Source: Rhodocyclaceae bacterium (GTDB lineage Bacteria; Pseudomonadota; Gammaproteobacteria; Burkholderiales; Rhodocyclaceae). From it: 64,000 nt of DNA. Location of the stretch: contig JADKDD010000001.1 of the NCBI GenBank assembly GCA_016718525.1, positions 248,001 to 312,000 on the forward strand, in the 5' to 3' direction. The first letter of the stretch is position 1, and every line of letters begins with the position of its first letter. This document shows positions 1-8,600 of the stretch, in pieces. Under the pieces are notes generated by a model. The model did not search any database. It was not told the origin of the DNA and worked only from the letters and a program-made list of their open reading frames with translations. Position numbers and translations under genes: made by a program.

Positions 1-1
1 A

Positions 2-148
2 TCTGCCGGTGCTAGCGGCGGAAAGAAGGACGCCAAGACTGTCGGCGCTTACTACAAGGGATTGGCTACTTTTACTGTTGCCAAAGGCGGCCTGATGTAC
101 GAAGCATCGGTGGGCGGACAGAAATTCACTTACACACCGCGCAAGTAG
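2..148 (+). CDS. C-terminal fragment of an unrecognised, possibly SYLF/YSC84-like protein
   Basis: The reading frame is open from the window edge to TAG at 146-148, so only the last 48 residues are visible. The tail contains KGGLMYEASVGGQKFTYT. This resembles the closing strand of bacterial YSC84/SYLF lipid-binding proteins, where a stretch such as GLMAGISLQG is followed by K and a few residues. That resemblance is weak, and the signal peptide and main domain are outside the window. The antiporter follows 66 bp downstream on the same strand. I am sure it is a gene end and unsure of the family. Confidence 0.5.
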   Translation, partial: SAGASGGKKDAKTVGAYYKGLATFTVAKGGLMYEASVGGQKFTYTPRK

Positions 149-214
149 TAGACACATGACCGCATTTCGTCTGCAAGTTTGCTGACTCGCGCTTCACAGT
201 AAGTTCTCGAACCG

Positions 215-1420
215 ATGGATCACCATATCCCCGCCATCCTCGTCGTCGTCGCGGCAGCTGCGCTGGCGCCGATGATCGGGGAAGCAACGCGGCGATTTGG
301 CGTATCGGTTGTAGTCCTGGAAATTCTGCTCGGCGTAGCCATTGGACCACAAGGATTCGAGTTGGCGGTGCCGTCGGCCGGAGGGTTGCCGACTTTGGCG
401 ATGTTCGGCATGGGTATGCTGTTCTTTATTGCTGGCATGGAGATCGACCTCGGTGCGATTCGATCGGAATTGAAACAAGCGCTGCTTGCGTGGGTGGCAG
501 CGTTTGCCATAGCAGTCGGTGTGGCATTTGCACTTCGATCCGCGGGGCTGGTAGAAGGTTGGCTGGTGGTTGCAATTGCGCTTCCAACAACCGCGCTTGG
601 TGTGCTGGTTCCGATTCTCAAGGACGCAGGAGTTCTGGCAACGCCCTTCGGGCGCAGCGTGATGGCTGCCGGTGTCATTGGTGAGTTGGGACCGATTATT
701 GCCATGTCGCTAGCACTCTCGACAAAGAATGCGGCGGATGTTCAAGCCGTTTTCACCATTGTTTTTATTTTCATTGTGGCGGCGGTTTATTGGGCATCCA
801 GCCATGTGTTGGCGCCTAGCGTAATGGCTTTTCTGCGCGGCACGATGTTGCGCTCCGGACAGCTGCCGGTGCGCCTTGCGATGCTCCTGCTGGTTCTCTT
901 GGGTGTGCTTGCAGAGGAACTTGGGATTGACCTGGCGCTAGGTGCTCTTGCCGCCGGGATGATCGTCGGGTTGGCGTTGCGCGATACGACCGACCACACC
1001 ATGCATCACAAACTCGAAGCAGTCGCTTTCGGATTTTTTGTCCCAATATTCTTTATTGTCAGTGGAATGAAGTTGGATGTTGCTGCCATTTTTGGTTCCA
1101 CTCAAGGTCTTGTCTTGTTTGGAGTGGCATTCGTTGCGCTGGTCGCAGTGCGCATACCTGGAATGCTCTTGTATCGCCGCGAGATAGGTTCGCATGCAGC
1201 TGTCGCACATGGGTTGTATTCGGCGACGACCCTATCCCTGATCGTTGCAATAACCGGGATCGCCGTTTCCGGAGGGCTGATGAAAGCGGCAGAAGCCGCT
1301 CCGCTGGTTGGTGCCGGGATGCTCACTGTGCTGCTGTTTCCGGCCATCGCGCTACCATTGGCGGGACTCAAGCGCGGGCAGAATCCAGATGCCGTCCACG
1401 ATGACCGGGACGGACTTTGA
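215..1420 (+). CDS. CPA2-family cation:proton antiporter (KefB/GerN-type membrane domain)
   Basis: A 401-residue, very hydrophobic protein made of about twelve membrane segments, with the Na/H exchanger layout. It has an N-terminal conserved LEILLGVAIGPQGF segment, a GMLFFIAGMEID segment, and later the EELGIDLALGALAAGMIVG and PIFFIVSGMKLD segments typical of the CPA2 (KefB/NapA/GerN) family. The expected role is exchange of Na+ or K+ for H+ across the inner membrane. No RCK/TrkA-N domain follows. The last roughly 14 residues (GQNPDAVHDDRDGL) come from DNA that, in another frame, belongs to an arylsulfatase remnant, so the original C-terminus has probably been replaced by a deletion junction. 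Confidence 0.85.
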   Translation: MDHHIPAILVVVAAAALAPMIGEATRRFGVSVVVLEILLGVAIGPQGFELAVPSAGGLPTLAMFGMGMLFFIAGMEIDLGAIRSELKQALLAWVAAFAIAVGVAFALRSAGLVEGWLVVAIALPTTALGVLVPILKDAGVLATPFGRSVMAAGVIGELGPIIAMSLALSTKNAADVQAVFTIVFIFIVAAVYWASSHVLAPSVMAFLRGTMLRSGQLPVRLAMLLLVLLGVLAEELGIDLALGALAAGMIVGLALRDTTDHTMHHKLEAVAFGFFVPIFFIVSGMKLDVAAIFGSTQGLVLFGVAFVALVAVRIPGMLLYRREIGSHAAVAHGLYSATTLSLIVAITGIAVSGGLMKAAEAAPLVGAGMLTVLLFPAIALPLAGLKRGQNPDAVHDDRDGL

Positions 1421-1736
1421 GTACAACCAGTTTGAAGTGCTGTGGACCAAGATTAAATCCGCGGGCAAGCTGCCGGTGGGCAAGACCAGGATCGAGGTCG
1501 TGCCCACGTTGGCCACCAAGGTAGGTGGGGCAATGGACATCACACTGAAAGTCAATGACAAGGTCGTTGCGCAAGGACGAGTGCCGACGGCCATTTCCTT
1601 GCATTTCACCACCAATGAATCATTTGATATTGGCAGTGACACTAGCTCACCAGTGTCACTCGATTATTACGATTAAGCGCCCTTCGCTTTTAACGGCAAG
1701 ATCGGCAAAACTCAGGTCAAATATTTTAAGAAGTAG
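1401..1736 (+). pseudogene. Arylsulfatase C-terminal remnant
   Basis: This frame reads FEYNQFEVLWTKIKSAGKL, then a VNDKVVAQGRVP strand, FDIGSDTSSPVSLDYYD, an in-frame TAA at 1674-1676, and then APFAFNGKIGKTQVKYFKK to TAG at 1734-1736. Together this is the recognisable beta-sandwich end of large type I arylsulfatases (compare YNLFE...KIRSAGKLPAGK...FDIGxDxGSPVSxDY...PFxFxGxIxxVxVKY). The catalytic domain is missing and a stop interrupts the tail, so it is a dead fragment. It overlaps the end of the antiporter in a different frame. This points to a deletion that joined the two genes at about 1380-1405. Confidence 0.8.
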
Positions 1737-1867
1737 GTTCGGCAGTCTGGCGACTTCTTTCCGGCCATTCAAGTTCGACGGCGAATTTTAAGCGCCAACA
1801 TTGAAATGGCTAGATTAGACGGGCAATCGCGCGCGATACGACGGGAATGATCTGCAACCAGATTTGA

Positions 1868-2149
1868 TCAGTTCTTGATCGCGTCCTTGGCTTTTTCGAC
1901 AGGCGTGTCATTCTTGTTTTTCTTCTTCTCTAGCGGTCCCTTGTCGTCAATACCAGCGGCTTTCTTGCCGGAATCCTTGGCCGCTTCACCGGCATTGCAG
2001 CGACCACCAACTCCCACAGTAGATTTTGCTGCCGCACTCTTGGCGGCCTTCTCGGGAGTGCAGTCAGGATCCGCGACTCCGGCGAGCGCTGTCGATGACA
2101 TGATGGCCAAACTCACAGCCGATATGCAAATGACTTTTGCCGGATTCAT
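1868..2149 (-). CDS. Small secreted lysine/alanine-rich protein, function unknown
   Basis: 93 residues beginning with a clear Sec signal peptide (MNPAKVICISAVSLAIMSSTALA, cleavage after ALA). The mature part is rich in Lys and Ala and contains two cysteines (DPDCTPEKA and GGRCNAG) that could form a disulfide. It ends in a run of charged residues. A GGAG motif lies about 8 bases upstream of the ATG, which supports the start. Two intergenic gaps (1737-1867 and 2150-2331) isolate it from its neighbours. I do not recognise a family. It is probably periplasmic. Confidence 0.65.
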   Translation of the reverse strand: MNPAKVICISAVSLAIMSSTALAGVADPDCTPEKAAKSAAAKSTVGVGGRCNAGEAAKDSGKKAAGIDDKGPLEKKKNKNDTPVEKAKDAIKN

Positions 2150-2331
2150 TGCTTGTCTCCTCAGTTAACTGTTGAAAGGTTGATTTGTAATGGTGGTAAC
2201 CATGATACGGCGTCAGCGTTAAGTCACAAACAGTGAACACAGGAAACGCAAATCACCTGACAAGGTGTATGTGCATTCCCATTACGAATGCCCCGTGCAT
2301 CGTGTGTCAACTCGTTACTCAGATGCGTCGG

Positions 2332-4998
2332 TCAAGTCGAACTTCGCAAGCGCTCGGGTCCGGCCAGGCGCAATGCTGAAATCACTGCATTTAGTCGAAC
2401 GCTTTGGTCTGCGGTGATGTTCGCCCAGCCAAAAGCGTCATTGCACAATTTCGCAAGATCTGGCGGCGTCGGGGCAACGGATTTTCGGCCTTCCAAGGCA
2501 TTTTTCATGGCCAAAAGTTTTAACGTCCTTCTTGCTCCCTCCGCCGAGGCAGGCGATGCAATCCCTAGAGCCAACTCGAGCTTCAGCAAAAGATCATCGA
2601 AAGATTCAGCGTTCGCCTTCCGCCCACTGGACGCCACCTGAGTTCCGTCTTTGTGTTGTCCAATGCTGCTATCAAACCGGGACTGCAAAACCTGATCCCA
2701 GGGTGAAACCGAAGCCGATAACGTGGTCCACCGCGCCGCAATTTCGGCGATCGCTGATTCTGTCGCGTTGATGCCCGTTTCGAGTTCCGCACAAATCGCC
2801 AACTTGGTAACCAGCGCATCACAAACTGATTGCCACTTTCTTTGAGCACTGCCGGCTAGTAGTTGACGCACGGCGTCTTGCGCTTCTCGATACTTCGCTT
2901 CCAGTCTTGCACTCTTGTCCTTGGCAACGTCGCCGCTTTTTCGCCATTCCGCCGTCACTTCCGCGACGATGCGCTTGATATCTGTGACGGGGGTGTCCGG
3001 TCCCAAGGCATGCAGTTGCGCGATCAAGGCTTCTCTGGCTTTCTGACCAGCACTCAATTGAGCGTTGCGATCCTTAACCGCCAACTCCTTTTGTTTAAAA
3101 ACGGTGTCAATCGCAGTTTTGAAATCCTGCCACAAAGCTCTTTCGATTGAGTGCGGGAGCGGCATTGATTTCGAATGCACTTGCCATTGTTGTTGTAGCG
3201 CGCGAATTTTGCTTCCGATATCACGCTCACCGGGACTCGCCCCCAGGGCATTGGCACGCGCGACCAGAATTTCACGTTCGGCTTGTGCGGCCTGCCGAAT
3301 TTCATGAAGCGGCGCTTCAATTCGCTGCACGCTTTCTTGCATTCGTTTGGTCAGCGCTGCCAAGCGTTTGTGCGGGACGGTATGTTCGAGAGGACCCAGT
3401 TTGCGCCAGTCTGTTTGAAAGCGGCTGAGCGCGAGTGCAACACTTTTCCAGTCCGGTGGCGCACCTGAAATGTCATTGACAACCGACAATAACTCCAGCT
3501 CTGCAAGCAGACCTTGCCGCGCCGTGAGATTTGTTTGTCTCGCCTCGGTCAATCTTGCCTTGTGCGCAGCGACGGGCAGTTCAGCAGCTTTCAGCGCCGC
3601 ATCAAATCGTTGCCACAATGGCTTACCTGTTGCGCCACCGAGTCGATCCAATTCCTTCCATCTGGCACGTAACTGAACGATGTACTTCTCAAGTTGGGCA
3701 ACCGGTGTTTTCGCTTTCTTGGTTTCCTCCGTCGCCGTCACCGATCGAGCAAGCGTCTCTGCTTCCTCTACCAAGTCTTGCCTAACTTGCCCGCCGCCCC
3801 AACGTTGCCACTCCTTGAGTCGGATGATCTCGGCATGTACTGCGGCAATTTTTGCCTGGAGTTCGGCGTCGGCATCGCCCCTGTCAAGTGCTGATTGCAA
3901 CTCAGGCAATTGTTTCACCGCCTCCGTTACATGACCTTCTGCAAGGGCCGTTTCGGCGCTATCTATCAGTTGGGTATAGGTTTCAAGCCTAGCCTTCTGG
4001 GCAATTTGATTCTTTTCCTGACTACGTTGCCGACTGGAGGCCTTTTTTTCCTGCCGGACCCTGTCAAGCTCGCGCAAGTGGCCGTCGAATCGAAAATTCA
4101 ATGCATTTGCAATCGCTGAATCTTGAATCGGCGGTTGTGAATTCCAACGAGCCAGAAGGGAATCAACATCAACGGCTCTTGCGTTCTTCCCGGTTGATGG
4201 GTGCAGCTGATTTGAATCTCCGAGTTCCGCCAGCAAGTTCAGTCGCGCTTCAACTGCCGCCGCATCGTTTAAGGAATTGGATAATTCGTTGGTGAGCATG
4301 ACAGTGAAGTTCGAATCGGCACTACCCTCAGGTACCAGGATCGAAACTTCGTCGAGTCCACCACGTGCGACTGCGCTCGCCGCACTCATCACACCAAGGA
4401 GTTCGTCCAGTTTGCGAACAGGGTCGGCCGCTTGGGCAATGGATTCGTTGAGCTGCGCCAACGCTACTCGCGCTTGAATCACCCACTTGCTGATGGCCCG
4501 GTGACGTTCGCCAGAATCCCTTACCTGTTTTACCAGCCGTGTCTGCACGGCATCAAACCTGGCTAACTGACTGGCGTCCAAAAGGCTTGCATCGAGCGCA
4601 CGCCAAGCCTGATCCAGTTCGACCAGACGATTTGCGGGAATCATTGACTCAGCGCTGACCGTCATTGCCTCATCGATAAGCTCATCAGCGCGTGCTCGCG
4701 CCTTCCGCTGCGCGACACACTTTTCATAGCACTGCTTGGCAACGGAGTGCACTCGTCTATCGTGAGTGCGGAACTCACGCTCCGCAAGGCGCAATGCGTC
4801 TTCACCAACGAGTGCCTGTACTGCGACGATCTTCAAATCGATCGATGGCATTTCACTAATGAGTGCCAAAACGCCCGCATCGTCACCGATTGCTTGCTGC
4901 AGCCGCAATCCCCATTCGGACTCCGACGACGCGGCAACCTTGGGTGAGCCTGGATCAGTAGTAGTTTGCTGGTCTCGTTTTGAGAAAGTGCTGAACAT
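2332..4998 (-). CDS. DUF349 domain-containing protein
   Basis: 888 residues, almost entirely alpha-helical and charged, with no signal peptide or membrane segment. Several copies of the DUF349 pattern (W+xLxRxxxxxxxxLWxRFxxA, for example RWKELDRLGGATGKPLWQRFDAAL and SIERALWQDFKTAIDTVF) recur through the middle and C-terminal halves. Such repeats are known from large cytosolic coiled-coil proteins of proteobacteria with no firmly assigned biochemical role. The N-terminal 300 residues look like HEAT-like or helical repeats. It stands alone between two intergenic regions. The length is in the normal range for betaproteobacterial members. Confidence 0.85.
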   Translation of the reverse strand: MFSTFSKRDQQTTTDPGSPKVAASSESEWGLRLQQAIGDDAGVLALISEMPSIDLKIVAVQALVGEDALRLAEREFRTHDRRVHSVAKQCYEKCVAQRKARARADELIDEAMTVSAESMIPANRLVELDQAWRALDASLLDASQLARFDAVQTRLVKQVRDSGERHRAISKWVIQARVALAQLNESIAQAADPVRKLDELLGVMSAASAVARGGLDEVSILVPEGSADSNFTVMLTNELSNSLNDAAAVEARLNLLAELGDSNQLHPSTGKNARAVDVDSLLARWNSQPPIQDSAIANALNFRFDGHLRELDRVRQEKKASSRQRSQEKNQIAQKARLETYTQLIDSAETALAEGHVTEAVKQLPELQSALDRGDADAELQAKIAAVHAEIIRLKEWQRWGGGQVRQDLVEEAETLARSVTATEETKKAKTPVAQLEKYIVQLRARWKELDRLGGATGKPLWQRFDAALKAAELPVAAHKARLTEARQTNLTARQGLLAELELLSVVNDISGAPPDWKSVALALSRFQTDWRKLGPLEHTVPHKRLAALTKRMQESVQRIEAPLHEIRQAAQAEREILVARANALGASPGERDIGSKIRALQQQWQVHSKSMPLPHSIERALWQDFKTAIDTVFKQKELAVKDRNAQLSAGQKAREALIAQLHALGPDTPVTDIKRIVAEVTAEWRKSGDVAKDKSARLEAKYREAQDAVRQLLAGSAQRKWQSVCDALVTKLAICAELETGINATESAIAEIAARWTTLSASVSPWDQVLQSRFDSSIGQHKDGTQVASSGRKANAESFDDLLLKLELALGIASPASAEGARRTLKLLAMKNALEGRKSVAPTPPDLAKLCNDAFGWANITADQSVRLNAVISALRLAGPERLRSST

Positions 4999-5433
4999 GA
5001 TTGGTAATTGCCTTGCGTGACGTTTCCGGAGTCGCGACTTAGAAGCGAGTGGTCAGATACAGGCCATCCGTCACGTAGGTAGTAGTTTACTCGGGGTAAG
5101 AACACCTTGGGGAGGGAATGTTGTGTTTTCTATGCCCCTCCCGGCTGATGAATTCGAGTCCAAGTTGGCAGGTACGTCCGTTGGGTTCAGTTAATCTCGC
5201 CATAAGTGAAAGGTTTTCAGGCTCCGGCAAAATACAGATAGGAACACTAAGAGCAACACTAAGACTACAAAAGCAGGGACTTGTTATCCTTAGCCGGATT
5301 GACTTCCGATATTGCTTCCAGGATGTACAATCAACTTCGCTGCTTGGTCCAAAGAGGCACTTGACCTTGCATATTGGAGTTTCTTTGCCGGCGTGTCGCG
5401 CCAAATTTTGTTTTCCTTTTACGCGAGGTGTAT
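4999..5433. other. Intergenic region upstream of the amino-acid ABC operon
   Basis: 435 bp between the divergently oriented DUF349 gene and the ABC transporter operon, so it should hold both promoters. I see a possible hairpin (GGGAGGG near 5112 with CCCTCCC near 5142) and A/T-rich stretches at 5210-5300 and 5370-5425. I see no convincing -35/-10 pair, riboswitch fold or small ORF with a good ribosome site. Confidence 0.5.
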
Positions 5434-6228
5434 ATGAGAAAATTAATTGCTGCCGGTGCTTTGCTGGCTATGGTCATGACTGGTGCTCAGGCAAAGGAAT
5501 GGACTTCCATTCGCCTGGCAAGCGAGGGCGCTTACCCTCCATTCAATGGCCTTGCTGCCGATGGATCGCTCAACGGGTTCGATATCGATATTGGCAACGC
5601 CATATGTGCCGAGATGAAAGCCAAGTGCGTCTGGGTTAAGCAAGATTGGGATGGAATGATTCCAGCACTGTTGGCCCGTAAATTTGATGCAATCGTCGCG
5701 TCAATGTCGATTACTGATGAACGCAAGGCTAAAGTGGATTTCACCGACAAGTACTATGCCTCTCCCCTGGCCCTATTTGCCAAGGCCGGTGCGACGATCA
5801 AACCTGATGCTGCAGCATTGAAAGGCAAGAAAGTCGGCGTCCAGCGCGGGGTGGTAGCGGATAATTTTGCCACCAAGTATTGGGAAAAGCAGGGAGTCAA
5901 GATTGTCCGTTACGCCAAACAGGACGAGGCCTATTCGGATTTGAAGTCCGGACGTCTGGATGCGGTGTTTGCTGACTATCTCGAGGCCCAAGGCGGCTTC
6001 ATCGACACCCCGGCAGGCAAGGGGTACGCGATGGCCGGTGAGCGAATGTTCGGTAAGACCGCCGAGGAAAAGGCCGTCATTGGTGAAGGCATCGGGATTG
6101 CAATCCGGAAGCAGGATGCTGACCTCAAGGCGCAAATGAACAAGGCGCTTGCAGCCCTGCGCTCAAGCGGAAAGTACGATGTCATTCGCAAGAAGTACTT
6201 TCCGACTTTGGATATCTACGGCGAATAA
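5434..6228 (+). CDS. Basic amino-acid ABC transporter, periplasmic binding protein (HisJ/ArgT-like)
   Basis: 264 residues: a signal peptide (MRKLIAAGALLAMVMTGAQA) followed by a family 3 solute-binding domain. Family marks visible are YPPFNGLAADGSLNGFDIDIGNAI, the IPALLARKFDAIVASMSITDERKAKVDFTDKYY segment and GKKVGVQRG. These are shared with lysine/arginine/ornithine and histidine binding proteins. I chose the ATG at 5434 because it begins the signal peptide and follows a GAGGTG Shine-Dalgarno. The longer frame from 5374 adds a meaningless leader. It heads a four-gene operon with two permeases and an ATPase. The exact ligand cannot be read from sequence. Confidence 0.88.
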   Translation: MRKLIAAGALLAMVMTGAQAKEWTSIRLASEGAYPPFNGLAADGSLNGFDIDIGNAICAEMKAKCVWVKQDWDGMIPALLARKFDAIVASMSITDERKAKVDFTDKYYASPLALFAKAGATIKPDAAALKGKKVGVQRGVVADNFATKYWEKQGVKIVRYAKQDEAYSDLKSGRLDAVFADYLEAQGGFIDTPAGKGYAMAGERMFGKTAEEKAVIGEGIGIAIRKQDADLKAQMNKALAALRSSGKYDVIRKKYFPTLDIYGE

Positions 6229-6305
6229 TTATTGCGCTACTAGTCTTTTTACCTTGACTCTGCCGCCGTCCTGGCACCACGCAAACGGCGGCAGTTCCAT
6301 TTCTC

Positions 6306-6998
6306 ATGAACGAACTGGTTGAATATTTTCCGGCGATTTTGCAGGGTTCGCTGGTGACGGTAAAGGTAGCACTATTGTCTGTGCTGCTGGCAATACTGCT
6401 CGGCTTGGCCGGGGCGGCATCGCGTCTGTCGGCGTCGCGCTGGCTGAGATTTCCTGCGGTGGCATACACCACGCTGATTCGCGGAATGCCGGATTTGGTG
6501 CTGATGCTTTTGGTTTTTTACGGCGGACAGGTGGTCGTAAATAACATCGCAGATCGATACGCGGTCGAGCCATTCGACCTCGATCCATTTGTCGCCGGTG
6601 TGAGCACCATCGGATTCATTTTTGGTGCCTATTTCACGGAAACCTTTCGCGGCGCTTTTATGGCGGTTCCCGCCGGTCAAATGGAGGCGGGCAGAGCATA
6701 TGGGATGAATCGCTGGCAGGTGTTCCATCGAATTTTGTTTCCGCAGATGTTGCGCCACGCGCTCCCCGGAATCGGCAACAACTGGCAAGTGCTGCTGAAG
6801 AGTACTGCAATTGTTTCCATGATCGGCCTCACCGATATGACCCTGCTTGCCGACCAGGCTGGTCGTACCACGCATCAGCCCTTCATCTTTTATTCCGTGG
6901 TGGCTGGCATTTACCTGCTGTTCACAGCCGCTTCAGGGTGGGGTATCAATAGACTCGAGCGTCGCTATTCCGTCGGCGTTCGGCATGCGAGGCTGTGA
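6306..6998 (+). CDS. Amino-acid ABC transporter permease (HisQ-like)
   Basis: 230 residues of inner-membrane permease with about five membrane helices. It carries the EAA loop that docks to the ATPase (AVPAGQMEAGRAYGMNRWQVFHRILFPQMLRHALPGIGNNW) and the N-terminal TLIRGMPDLVLMLLVFYGG segment typical of polar amino-acid permeases. It ends in TGA at 6996-6998, overlapping the GTG start of the next permease by 4 bp. This implies translational coupling and a heterodimeric channel with it. Confidence 0.88.
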   Translation: MNELVEYFPAILQGSLVTVKVALLSVLLAILLGLAGAASRLSASRWLRFPAVAYTTLIRGMPDLVLMLLVFYGGQVVVNNIADRYAVEPFDLDPFVAGVSTIGFIFGAYFTETFRGAFMAVPAGQMEAGRAYGMNRWQVFHRILFPQMLRHALPGIGNNWQVLLKSTAIVSMIGLTDMTLLADQAGRTTHQPFIFYSVVAGIYLLFTAASGWGINRLERRYSVGVRHARL

Positions 6999-7726
6999 CG
7001 ATGTTTGACTTCGCAATCATAATTGAGAGCCTCCCGGAGTTTGCTCGCGGGACTTTGCTCAGTCTTGAGCTGATGGCTTTGTCCCTGCTCGCCGGGTTTG
7101 TTGTTGCCTTGCCACTGGCGGTAGCGCGCAGCTCTTCGATCTTGTGGCTAAGCCGTTCGGTAGGTATGTACACCTATTTATTTCGCGGCACCCCGATGTT
7201 GATTCAGCTACTTTTGATTTACTACGGTTTGTCACAGTTTCAATGGATGCAGGACGGATGGGAGTCAGGTAACCCGGTACTTTTGCTGTTCCGCGAGCCG
7301 TTTTTTTGCGCATGGCTTGCGTTTGCATTGAACACAACGGCTTATACGACAGAGATTTTTGCCGGCGTCTTCAAGAACACGCCGGTTGGGGAAATTGAGG
7401 CCGGTCGCGCGATGGGTATGACACACTTCACGCTGTTGCGACGCATAGTGATTCCTGCCGGCTTAGGTCGGGCGATTCCAACCTACAGCAACGAAGTTAT
7501 TCTGATGTTGCAGGGATCGGCGATCGCCAGCGCGGTTACGCTGGTTGATCTTACCGGAGCCGCACGCTACGTCTATTCACGTCATTTCGCGCCGTTCGAA
7601 GCCTTTATTACGGCTGGGATTATTTACATGCTGCTGACGTTTTGTCTGGTCGGCATTTTCCGCATGGCGGAAAATCACTGGCTGGGACACTTGCGACCGC
7701 GTACCTCACCGGACAAACAGAGATAG
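6995..7726 (+). CDS. Amino-acid ABC transporter permease (HisM-like)
   Basis: 243 residues with the same fold as its neighbour: YLFRGTPMLIQLLLIYYGL near residue 60 and an EAA loop (NTPVGEIEAGRAMGMTHFTLLRRIVIPAGLGRAIP). It starts at a GTG that overlaps the preceding stop. An ATG two codons later is an alternative. With the HisQ-like subunit it should form the heteromeric membrane channel. The ATPase gene follows after 12 bp. Confidence 0.88.
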   Translation: MTMFDFAIIIESLPEFARGTLLSLELMALSLLAGFVVALPLAVARSSSILWLSRSVGMYTYLFRGTPMLIQLLLIYYGLSQFQWMQDGWESGNPVLLLFREPFFCAWLAFALNTTAYTTEIFAGVFKNTPVGEIEAGRAMGMTHFTLLRRIVIPAGLGRAIPTYSNEVILMLQGSAIASAVTLVDLTGAARYVYSRHFAPFEAFITAGIIYMLLTFCLVGIFRMAENHWLGHLRPRTSPDKQR

Positions 7727-7738
7727 ATCGGAAAGTTC

Positions 7739-8500
7739 ATGATTCAGCTTGAAGTTCAGGACTTGCATAAGTGTTACGGCAAGCACGAAGTACTCAAGGG
7801 GGTGTCTTTACGTGCCGAATCAGGCGATGTGATCAGCCTCATCGGCTCTTCAGGCTCTGGAAAGAGCACCTTTCTGCGTTGCATTAATTTTCTTGAACAC
7901 CCTAATGCCGGCCGGATCTTCGTCCAGGGTGAAGAACTGCGCTTGCGCCCGGATGGGCATGGCGCGTTATTACCCGAGCCAAAACAGCTGCAGCACGTGC
8001 GCACCAGTCTGGCGATGGTTTTTCAGCATTTCAATCTTTGGGCGCACATGACGGTGCTGCAAAACGTTATCGAAGCGCCAATGAGCGTACTCAAACTGTC
8101 GCGTGCGGAAGCCATGGAGCGCGCACAAAAGCATCTGGACCGGGTCGGTATTTGGGCCCAGAAAGATAGCTATCCAGCACATCTTTCTGGTGGCCAGCAA
8201 CAGCGCGTAGCGATTGCACGGGCACTGGCGATGGAACCGGCGGTGCTATTGTTCGATGAGCCAACTTCGGCGCTCGATCCGGAGTTAGTCGGCGAAGTCC
8301 TCAAGGTGATGCGACAACTCGCCGACGAGGGTCGGACCATGGTAGTAGTGACCCACGAGATGGGCTTTGCACGCGAAGTAGCCAACCACGTGATTTTTTT
8401 GCACAAGGGTTTGATTGAAGAGCAGGGCATACCGCGCGATGTATTGCTCAAGCCGACATCAGAGCGCCTCCAGCAATTCTTATCCGGCCAGCTCAAGTAG
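7739..8500 (+). CDS. hisP: Histidine/basic amino-acid ABC transporter ATPase (HisP)
   Basis: 253 residues with all nucleotide-binding motifs: Walker A GSSGSGKST near residue 37, Q-loop VFQHFNLW, signature LSGGQQQRVAIARALA, Walker B LLFDEPTSALDP and the H-loop VVVTHEMGFA. Long stretches match E. coli HisP closely (HEVLKGVSL, STFLRCINFLE, NLWAHMTVLQNV, ALDPELVGEVL). This makes HisP a better call than GlnQ or ArtP. It is the last gene of the binding protein/permease/permease/ATPase operon. Confidence 0.9.
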   Translation: MIQLEVQDLHKCYGKHEVLKGVSLRAESGDVISLIGSSGSGKSTFLRCINFLEHPNAGRIFVQGEELRLRPDGHGALLPEPKQLQHVRTSLAMVFQHFNLWAHMTVLQNVIEAPMSVLKLSRAEAMERAQKHLDRVGIWAQKDSYPAHLSGGQQQRVAIARALAMEPAVLLFDEPTSALDPELVGEVLKVMRQLADEGRTMVVVTHEMGFAREVANHVIFLHKGLIEEQGIPRDVLLKPTSERLQQFLSGQLK

Positions 8501-8568
8501 ATTTTTGCTCACCGGTAGAATTCGGCAACCGGACATCTTGATCTGATTGACCACCCGCTGGAGCGGAT

Positions 8569-8593
8569 CAGTTGGTGCTGATGACACGCCGTT
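8569..8593 (+). repeat. Copy of a 25-bp interspersed hairpin repeat (intergenic)
   Basis: The sequence is CAGTTGGTGCTG followed by ATGACACGCCGTT. It matches the consensus of seven copies in this window at 24 of 25 positions. The flanks ATCAG and CTGAT can pair around a TTGGTG loop. It lies just before the EamA permease start. If a far-upstream TTG start at 8547 were used, it would encode SVGADDTP. Confidence 0.7.
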
Positions 8594-8600
8594 CAATGCC

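Noticed and set aside
5100..5433. Lysine riboswitch before the amino-acid ABC operon
   Set aside because: I could not find the conserved lysine-element loops, and one GGGAGGG/CCCTCCC hairpin is not enough.
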